A DNA stretch of 64,000 nucleotides from NCBI GenBank assembly GCA_946406115.1, contig OX291540.1, forward strand, positions 6,010,563 to 6,074,562, given 5' to 3'. Origin of the DNA: Apoda limacodes. Taxonomy: Eukaryota; Arthropoda; Insecta; Lepidoptera; Limacodidae. Position numbers and translations under genes: made by a program. The notes under the pieces were generated by a model. That model saw only the letters and a list, made by a program, of their open reading frames with translations. It ran no database searches and had not been told where the DNA came from. Shown here one piece after another: positions 19,290-64,000 of this stretch (the first letter of the stretch is position 1; every line of letters begins with the position of its first letter).

Positions 19290-22200
19290 TAGTACAGTCG
19301 AAAATAAAGAATTAAAAAGTATTCAAATAAAATACGAGAAAACGTAAGTCTAACATGTGTATCAAGATTTTAATATCAGAACAACCACAGAATCATAAAA
19401 TATACAACATACCTAATCATTTAAAACAATCTTATAGCTAAACATAATTAATATTTGTGGTTTTACCCGATTGCCAAATGTTTTACGAGCATATGTATGT
19501 TACATACATACAGTATGTATGTCTAATTATTTAAAACGTTCTGCAGCCTAAACCTTTTGACGGAATTGAACTTATGAGGTGTCCTTAGATTTGTCTCTAT
19601 TGTGCCATACGCTATATTATTTTAATATGGTAAAAAAATAGTTCGAAAATGTATTGCAGGCGGGGACAGTGTTTTCATTACAAATAAACAGTTTGTTTCC
19701 ATGCTTGTAAAATAACAATTCAGCTAGTTCGTCCCTGCTTGCAATACATTTTCCAATATTAGAGCTTGTTTTTCGCTTCTTAACCGACTTCAAAAAAAGG
19801 AGGTGGTTCTCATTCTTCGGGTTTTTTTTTTGTGTATGTTTCTCGATTACTCGAAAAAACATTTTAGAAACAGAACGCTAGTCTACACTAAAGGAAAAAA
19901 ACAAATCTCTGCTAGATATTATCACAGATTTAAAACAAAAGAAATACATACCTGAGCAAATCGAGTCTGTTCTTTAAAAGCAGAGCAGATCTCGAAATCG
20001 GTCCAGCCGTCATCGAGTAATCGGAAAACATACACAAAAAAAAAACCCGAAGAATGAGAACCACCTCCTTTTTTTGAAGTCGGTTAAGAAGCGAAAAACA
20101 AGCTCTAATATTGGAAAATGTATTGCAAGCAGGGACGAACTAGCTGAATTGTTATATTACAAGCATGGAAACAAACTTGTATACTACTTGTATTGTAATT
20201 TTTGCAGCCTTTCACAACGCATCTACTAGGCATTTTTGTAAAAAACAATATACAACAACACACTACACTGACCGAGCTCCGCCGACGACAGAACCCGCGC
20301 CGGCATCAAACTGATATTTTGGGGCCAGTGCGCTAGTGCCACTAGTCGCGCGCGTTGGCCGGGTCCTTACTTACGCTAGTAATATATAAGTCAATGTTTA
20401 ACACAGACATTTCGTTCGTAAAAGGTGTTTTGATCTTGATCTTTGCATTTTTAATTTCTTTTCTTTATATAACCAAACTACAAATTTTATTTACGTGTGT
20501 TTTACAAGATTGATTGAGTATCGACGCAAATTAAAACAAGACGATATAGTACCTACTTACCTCACCTCCTTTTTAATTGTTTGTCATTTGTTCGGATATT
20601 ATTAACCTTATTTTAAATTAAGTATTGCGCTGTCTATTGGTAAGTAGCTAAACTAGTATTTTCTAAGTCGTCTAGTGTTGTAAGTATCGGTGTTTTCGTT
20701 TATTGTAAACGGAATAAAATTTTCACAGAATATGTGTTATTATGGGAGTATTCATTATCTAAAAATTATTAAAAAGTTAGAAAAGTAATGAGTTAAGGGG
20801 TTCCCTAAATAAGAAACACATTTTTGGTTGATTTTGTCCATCATAAAAACAATAATACATACAAACTTCAAACTTGCAGTGAAAAATAGTGTGAACTCTA
20901 AAGTATATAACAACAAATAATAAAAACAGGCCAAGTGTGAGACGGACCCGAGCCATTACCATCTAAAATTACTGTTGCAGAGCCATCTAGCTATTATTAA
21001 GAGAAACAATAGGTACATTTGTTTATTCAAAACGATATTTAAAGTCAGTAATTGGATGGGCGACCGCTTAGGGGCACACGGAGTCCGACTCGCACTTGGT
21101 CGGTTTTTATTTAATTTTTATCAAAACATGACATCAGCGACTTAAAACTAACGTTTTGAACTTTTATTTACCGCCATTTTTCAAGCCATTTTAAACTCTT
21201 ACTGTGATTTGAACTGGAACCTACGTCAATTAGAAGCGAAAAGTAGGTAAATTCTATTAAATAAGTAAATAACATCTTTCAAGTAGTCTCAAGTGCTAAT
21301 GTTACGCATGACACCAACATCAAACTGTAATTTAGATAATTTCATCATAATATTTAATTAACTTAATATTTTTTTCAATATTATTACACAATTATATAAA
21401 ATATGTATTTAATCCCCCACTGTAGCAATAAATTGTTGGGTTAGTCGTCTATTCAAAACACGTATATTTTACACAGAAATATACTTTTAGTAACATTTCA
21501 TTGTGGCGCCTGGCCTAATTAATTACATTCGAAGATAGAATAATTATTTGAGTTGCATCTTAAGAGTAAAAAAATGACTGTTTTTAAGGAGGAGGTTCTC
21601 AATTCGTCGGAATCTTTTTTTTATGTAGGTATGTTACCTGATTACTCGAAGACGCCTGGACCGAAACGAAAAATTATTTAAAAGGGTACCTATACTTCCC
21701 AGGCGGTCCTATATTAGTGTAGTGATTCTAAAACTTTTGGAAAAAATAAATAATTGATGTTAATTTGGAACTGGAAAAACGACATTTATGTCAATAATTG
21801 TATAAAATTTTGTAACGAGTAGATATGGATGTTTTTGACGTACGAGAAAAATTGCAATTCGGCACTCAAGGTAAAAAATATAAACTTTTTAACAAAAAAA
21901 AACCACCGGTTTCATAATTATGCACTTAAGAGGAAAAAAAATCTGATCTGCATTACAGTTTGAAGTTGGCGTTTATGTTCTTTCCGTAATAAGTATTTCT
22001 ATGTATTTTCGGAAATAAATAGCTTTTGAGTGCATATTTTTGAAGCCGGTTGTTTTTTTATGTTCAAAGGTTTTTATAATGTTATTGCAATACCGGTTTC
22101 CGAACTACATGCAGTGTCATGTTATCTTCGTATCTATTGTTTTTTCATATCGATGATCAAAATTCAAAGGTCCGACTTTGTGGCATTTACAAAAAATATT

Positions 22201-23341
22201 ATTACATACAATCAGCCAAGTGCGAGTCGGACTACCACCACAATAAATGATCACAAACTATTGCTAGACAGAAACATTTCTACTAGCGCCAACTAGTTCT
22301 AACTGAAAACTAAAAATTGTGTTTGCTTGTAGCATAAGATTTATTGTAACTCTAACAATAGTATTATTTTGTCATTTTACAGAATTCGAAGAGGATTCAA
22401 TCGGTGCGGCGTGGCAAATATGGCAACATATGTTGAATTGTAATAAATATTAAATTCAAATAACAAAAACAAATCCTTTCACTTACCTGCTAAGGAGTGT
22501 TTAAAGACGTCTTATAACGTTCATATAGTAGTTTTGAAATAGTAACAGTTTGTACGGTCGTATGATTATAAATGTGAATTAAGATACTATCATTTTTGGG
22601 TCGACTCGTTTCCTTATCGTATGAACTCTAAAAAACATACATTGCCTATAACTATTTGGAATTATTATTAGATATTATTTCAAGTTCATAATTTTAAAAT
22701 CTGTTTAGAAGATTAAAGTTTACAAATGCAATAAAGATAATAAACAAACTAACATTTTCTTTTTATAATAATAGTATAGGTAAGTTACACACCATAAGTG
22801 TTAAACAAGTAATTCAGGACTCCTAAATATTTAAGCAGGTCTCATGTCCTTTCCTTTCAAAAATTTAGTTTTTGTTGAAGTTTTTTTAAGGAATCAGCTG
22901 CAAAAATACAGAACTTTTTAAGAGCCGATGTCTGGATTTAAAATAATGTTATCACTTAAATCTTTTAAATATTTACTAGATATAGAGACCTTTAATAGTT
23001 AAAGGTTATATGCTTGCATTCCCCCACTAAGCAAGCCAAACTTGCAATAACATTTCTGAACAACACATTTAGGAGCTTGTAAGTTTCAAATGCAAGGTTT
23101 GCAACAATCCAATTTGCGAAACTTCCAGCCACCCCAAAACGAAGCCCCAACGGCCGTGCCAGAAGTATCTCCTGTAACTGGCACAGTCCTGATCACGGAA
23201 ATTCATTATTTTAATTTATGTAATAAGCATGAATCTGATAATTGTAACGTTTGAGTAATAAACTAAGTAAAGTTTTAGTTAGTTTATATTAAAAATTGAC
23301 ACAACATTAAACATAAAGTTATGGTGCGAATGTTACGTAAA
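19290..23341. repeat. Tandem duplication, copy 2 (4052 bp)
   Basis: Second copy, separated from the first by 8 bp (atgttacg) that look templated: the sequence aatgttacgta occurs at the end of copy 1 and again at the junction. Near-perfect identity means either a very recent duplication or a false duplication in assembly. Confidence 0.97.
22383..22443 (+). CDS. Duplicated copy of protease exon 8
   Basis: Same sequence as 18323-18383, with the same acceptor, stop and AATAAA, carried in copy 2 of the 4-kb duplication. Exons 1-7 are not duplicated, so this is an orphan terminal exon. Splicing to it from exon 7 would give the same protein with a different 3' end, and it would normally be skipped because copy 1 ends the transcript first. 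Confidence 0.85.
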
Positions 23342-26161
23342 CGTTACAAATGAAATTTTACTGCATGTTTTAAATTAATTTTTGCAAAAATGTTAAAAAC
23401 TAAAAAACTATGACGATATACATGTATACAATTAAGTAAGGTATAATCTTAAATCTTCTTGTTTAGTGATGTCCAGGTTATTTTTTTTTTGTTGGATGAC
23501 ACCCTAAAATAATATCGTAGGTCTATTTGTTACGTTTTTAGGTAAAATATAAGCAAAAAATCATCTGTGAATGTGAGTTATTCCATTAATAAAAAGTAAA
23601 AATCAAAGACGACCTGCTTAAATGAGATCTGCTATCGTGGAACTCCCTTTTGGACTTCTTGTAGGACGTCGTCGACCCTTGGGGGTCGATATGGACTACA
23701 AAACATGAAATTTAAAATAAATTATTATTTATCTATACATCTACGTTTCGAATTGAAGTGAATACCCTTAGAAATCTTTTCCTTTACGTAATTGTTGAAA
23801 AAAAACTCATTTTTTATATGAGGTACAAACTTTACTTAAAACAAAATTGTATAGGTATAGGCCATATACAATGTTGTTAATGGTATTGAAATAAATAAAA
23901 CTACAAAATTAAAAACAATAAAATAGATTTTCATTTATTGTGAGACGAAAAATACAACAATGGGACTTATCACCTAAAATGGTTAGTGGCAGACTGTCGT
24001 CATGTCAAAACAATTCATGTTAGGTGAGGGTGCCACGGAAGTAGGCAGCCCGCCGACACAGCCAGCCGTATGCAAAAAATGGCAGTATAGTACTAGTTGG
24101 CAACAAAATATGTCAGTTGTTGACAGGAAATTTTATTTACTCACAGCAGTCATTCGTATGTTCAAAATGTTTTGGTGTAAACAGATGAAACAGATGTAGA
24201 AAGTGATCAATGGACTTAGCAAATTTAGTAGGCATTGGCAAATATGCCTAAAATAACATCGAAACTTGTTAATAGGTACACAAAAGTTCCTGTCAAATAT
24301 CGGGCAGCCAGAACCTTGCACCTCTACACTAGAGTACACTCCTAATTTATGTCTTTCATTGGGAAACTCCTGGTACGTAACGAATATCAACGAAAAAAAT
24401 AATAATAATGTAATTATAATACACAAAACGATTCTATTCACTGAAACCATAACTAATTATACTATTTATTTTTAAAAATTGTGAAGTTTCAATAGTTTTT
24501 TTCATTGTTTTAACTAATATTTAAAAAGGCTTTATCGATTCGAAGCTAAATACTTAATTACTTACAAGATGTTATTAATAGGTTTAATAGTTGTTGCGTC
24601 TTACGTCCGTCGTTCTATCATACGTCCATCGGTCCGTCTGTATGTACACGCGTCATGGGGTACAGTAAGGTCGGAAACTTACAGCGGATAAACGGAACAC
24701 GCCTACGAAAGTATCTCACAAATGAAAAGTAACAACTTCGCTACTATGAAACGTTCTATACAAAATTGAACATTGCCGATTCACTAAATCGTTTGCATTA
24801 ATTATTTTTTCAATTTATTACTAAAAACACGTGGGCGGCACGCCATGCGCCGCTGTCTCGCGACTCACGACGAACTGAACTTGACTCCTTCCTCACTATG
24901 CAATAATTACATTTCTTAAGTTATAACTTGAAAATGCCATTGCGGTTCTACGTCGCCTATAATCTTAATATGTACGTATCGCGACGTGCTCGTAACTGTG
25001 TAACGTCTGAGTGTATTTTGTGTCAAACACAACACACACAATTATTATATATACACACACACACACGCATACTACCTACATTAGGGCACGTCGCAAAACG
25101 TTAACAATTGCTCATAGAGAAAAAAATCCAAAATCAATTCGTTACATCGTAGACTATACTTTGTTTAATAAACTTGAAGTATTTATCAGTATTCAATAAG
25201 TAAGTACATTATAATAATTGAATAATTAGTAAGTATTTGGTTTCATAAGAGACTAGCATTATAAATAAATACCTTCAGCTATACATTTTTTTAATGTATA
25301 TTTCTATTTAAACATTCTGAAGATGTTTAATGGCTACATCGGTTTATACACAAGAATAGTTTATGGGTTCTTGTATAGAAACTTTTAATTTATTTGATGC
25401 ACCTACGCTTCGAGATATGACTTACATGTATACTTAGATTTAGGGGAAAAGGTTGTAAAAACAAAAAAGTTATTGAAATGTATAACAAACGCCTTAACTA
25501 ATACTTTAATATAGGTAATAATTTAGTTCAAGTATATATAGAATGCGCGTGACGAGGGGGCGCCACCGGCGCGTAATATCACTCGGCGTACAAACGATGC
25601 TGGCCTAAAAATGAAATAACTTTATACAAAAGGATGAGTCTCGCGGCCGTGGGTAGCGCCCCCTCTCCGATCACACTGCAACATGTCTTTGACAAAAGCA
25701 ATACAAAACTTTTCATTCCGTTAAGAGATGACACGATGGTATGCGAAAATTAAATTCATTGATCTTTTCTCAAAAAACACACATTCCATTCACTCGACCT
25801 TTGCACTTAAATCTAAAATTAATAATTAGACAATATTTTTTTATTTATGTTCAACAGACGCGCGCGGCACAACACGCGCGTATAATAATAAAATATTTTC
25901 AAAACAATCGAATAATTAAACACACTAGTTAACAATATAACTTATGCTCAAATACACTGGTGGATGCGAGCAGCGGCGTCGCTACGACTGGTTCAACCGT
26001 ACTCTAAACCAAATACGAAACATCCTTTAAAAATATGATTTTATACACAATTAGATTGGAGCGATGGCAGCGGTACGGTTTTCACTGTCCGCGGTAATAC
26101 TGTACTAATCGCTAGGTTATTGTGTGGCGGGAGCGGGAGCGAGAGCGAGAGCGGGAGCGGG
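23342..26161. other. Intergenic region between convergent genes, with probable PMCA 3' UTR
   Basis: No coding gene recognised. The protease ends to the left on + and PMCA to the right on -. GC-rich islands near 24835-24860, 25540-25670 and 26120-26161 contrast with AT-rich surroundings; the latter two may be 3' UTR of the most distal PMCA isoform. Short CA microsatellite at about 25028-25067. Confidence 0.55.
26128..26161. repeat. Hexamer-like GAGCGG/GAGCGA repeat
   Basis: Short tandem (gagcgg/gagcga) repeat immediately after the stop of the distal PMCA terminal exon, in its 3' UTR. Confidence 0.7.
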
Positions 26162-61717
<35,556 letters not shown>

Positions 61718-64000
61718 CTGAAAAATACGTACAATAAATTAGTAAAATTGTAATTGTTTTAGTTAACATTAAATTTCCATAAAATGGTATTTTTAGGTAA
61801 ATGAAATAATTGCGTTTTTTTATTTGTATCATCTATAAATACAGATAAATTATTAATTAACCAATATTCCAAGACAAAAAACATGCCAAATAATTATATC
61901 AAGCTGACAGTATACAGGATTTCTTTCAAATTCAAATTCTAAAAGGGTCATATTTTGTTATGCCACTTGTACGGGAATAGGTTTATGTATGATTCTTTAT
62001 TTAGGAGTTTGTTAGTCTATCAAAAAGTAACAATAACTTTAGGAAGGAGACTATTGAAATTTACCATAACAAAAAAAAAACTTTTATTCAAATTAAGTCA
62101 GTAAAATTGTTGAGTACAGAATTAACACAGCTCAAAGAGCTTTTCAACGAATAAATGGGCAGTACAGTGTAGACAGAACAGTAGGTATTTATTAAAATTA
62201 TCCTAATATAATTAAAAAAAAACATACCATACAAATTAATTCCTATATAATATATTTCTCTTCAATGCGTACTCTACTGCATGCGAGTGAAAGAGACAGA
62301 GTGACAGTGTTAATGACAGTCAATAACAGTTTAAGCCCTATATCGGCGACACCGCACGTCCGATAATGGGGGCAACACTGAACTCAATTACTAGACATAG
62401 TACTTCCATCTTGGGAGTAATTGCTTTGCAGATAGTGTTTACTGCAAACTGGGACGTTATAGGCAAATCGGTTTAAGGTTTAGCAATTAGCAAAATACTT
62501 CTTTAGAAATTCAATAAATCATTATTATTTTTAAATTTTTACATGCAAAAGAATATAAAATTAATAACCACCCGAGAGGCTCGAACCCACAATGTTTATA
62601 ATATCATGCTGTACTGACTGAACTATTTGGGTCATAAAAAAATTGTAAAAGAAATGATATAATCTCAATGTATTACATATTTTCTCAACACATATCGTTA
62701 CAGTGTTATTTATATTTAAGGCAAAATTGTATCAGTCTTATGAATTAATCAAGATCATTTGTTATATATTTGTCAACAAGTAACTCGCTTGTTAATAAAA
62801 AACAAATAGTTAACTCGCTCCGGTAGAATTTTCAAACAGTTCAGTTTTATTTAAAACTGTAATCAGTTCGAAAAAAATTATTAGGGTTTTTATTACAATA
62901 ATTAGGCTTTGGGTACACATACAAATATATTAAGCGCTGTGTGTGCGTAATAGTATCACACTTGGAATTCAAACTACTTATAGGGTTTCTAACACACAAG
63001 CGGATATACAGTGAGGGGATCAAAGTAGGCAGATAAAATCAGGTGCATTCACTACTGATCATCATTAAAAAACATATTTAATGCAACTGAACCGATTAGA
63101 TAATTACTTAATTATTATAAAAGTAATTAGAAAACAAATGATAAAAAAATACTTATTTAATTTAAGCGTTGCGTCATCAATTGGACGTTTCTTCTGCAAG
63201 GTTCAGTTTCTACTGCCTCTACGAAAAAGAGGCTTAGGTCCTAGTCCACCACGCTGACTCAGTGCGAATTTACGAACGATGTCGAGCTAGTTAGTTAGTG
63301 GGCTGTCATTTTCAAGCTGCACAAATGTGCTTTTGACTTGGCGTCATGACTGCTGTCACATTACAGCACCGGTTTGTTGTGCCCCCTGAAGCATGGAGTA
63401 GCTCAAAATGTTAAAATTTGAAAGAACATGTTAAAGTGTCACTAGTAGAAAGAGTTTAGTACTCCACACTCCACAGACATAGGGATCTTAATATAAAAAA
63501 ACTCAAACTCTTTGGTCAACTGCCTTTTGCAGCAATTTAACTTTTCAAGTCCTTTAATATTCTGTAATTTTATCATTTAGTTATTTATATATTTTGCTTT
63601 TCTTTATTTCTAATTCTTCATTTAAACTTACAAGAAAGACACATTACCTTGGATGAGTTATTAACAGTTGACCCCCAAAATTAAATCAACTTGAATTTTA
63701 AAACCGATCAGTCAAGCCATCTCCGAAAAAAGGGGAATGGAAGATTTGCATAATATTTAGTGACTGTCAAGGAAGCTTCGCTCGCTGTCACTTCGCTTCA
63801 GTTAAAATGTAGAGTACGTACGTTTTATCTGTTGCTAGTTGAATAAATTTTTTAAAGTGTTCCTTAACTTGACATTACCTCTCTAAAAGTTATTTAGAAA
63901 ATCGATTCAGTTGCATAAATACATGTATTCCTTTTTATATGAAACATTTTCAGTAAAATTTTATTAAGTTTGCTTTTAGTTCGCTTTATACAATATTTAA
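61718..64000 (-). other. PMCA upstream intron
   Basis: AT-rich; I find no sequence that could be the TM1-TM2 exons. Contains a degenerate tRNA-like sequence at about 62572-62637. Confidence 0.55.
62572..62637 (-). other. Degenerate tRNA-like sequence
   Basis: On the - strand: gacccaaatagttcagtcag (acceptor start and A-box-like), then a B-box-like gggttcgagcc and 'tctcgggtgg'. Acceptor pairing covers about four base pairs and the anticodon stem is poor, so a pseudogene or SINE head is more likely than a working tRNA gene. Confidence 0.4.

Noticed and set aside
24002..24475. Open frames on both strands in the intergenic region
   Set aside because: Short, mutually overlapping, no domain, AT-rich codon composition.
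62572..62637. Functional tRNA gene on the - strand
   Set aside because: Only part of the acceptor stem pairs and the anticodon arm is poor; more likely a pseudogene or SINE head.

Overview
The window looks like nuclear DNA of a moth or butterfly (Lepidoptera). It is AT-rich, its genes are split by GT/AG introns, and it carries repeat families I recognise from lepidopteran genomes (the 'ccaagtgcgagtcggac' family, the 'aaccgacttcaaaaaaagg' family, non-LTR and Ty3/gypsy debris). No prokaryotic organisation is present. All exon limits below were worked out by hand from splice sites, reading phase and family motifs; no transcript data were available.

Two real genes lie tail to tail. (1) On the + strand, 2959-18383, is a secreted papain-family (C1A) cysteine protease of eight coding exons and about 416 residues. 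It has a signal peptide, a roughly 100-residue N-terminal extension, an I29 inhibitory propeptide and a catalytic domain with Gln, Cys, His and Asn all visible. (2) On the - strand, 61717 down to 26162, is most of a plasma-membrane calcium ATPase gene (PMCA, P2B-type). Seventeen constitutive coding exons run in perfect phase from the stalk before transmembrane segment 3 to the first half of the calmodulin-binding helix. There is also a 48-nt cassette exon and three alternative terminal exons. The 5' exons, roughly the first 100 residues or more, lie beyond position 64000.

Layout: 211-2213, a 5'-truncated non-LTR retrotransposon (- strand). 2214-2958, AT-rich sequence upstream of the protease. 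2959-11648, protease exons 1-7, whose introns hold repeats and a 29-bp tandem repeat that multiplies one splice donor. 11649-18322, the last protease intron, enlarged by an inverted-repeat DNA element carrying a nested, rearranged Ty3/gypsy element. 15230-23341, a tandem duplication of about 4.05 kb (two copies I could not tell apart) that duplicates the last protease exon. 23342-26161, intergenic. 26162-35070, the three alternative PMCA 3' coding ends and their probable UTRs. 35071-61717, the remaining PMCA exons and introns, with repeat insertions including a second copy of the first non-LTR element (58762-59092). 61718-64000, upstream PMCA intron.

The most notable points are the duplicated terminal exon of the protease, the four-fold repeated 5' splice site in the same gene, and the three PMCA C-termini. 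The PMCA ends all follow the same phase-0 splice in the middle of the calmodulin-binding helix and finish in ETEV, TTIF and ETAV, each a plausible PDZ ligand. I did not find a clearly new multi-gene system.
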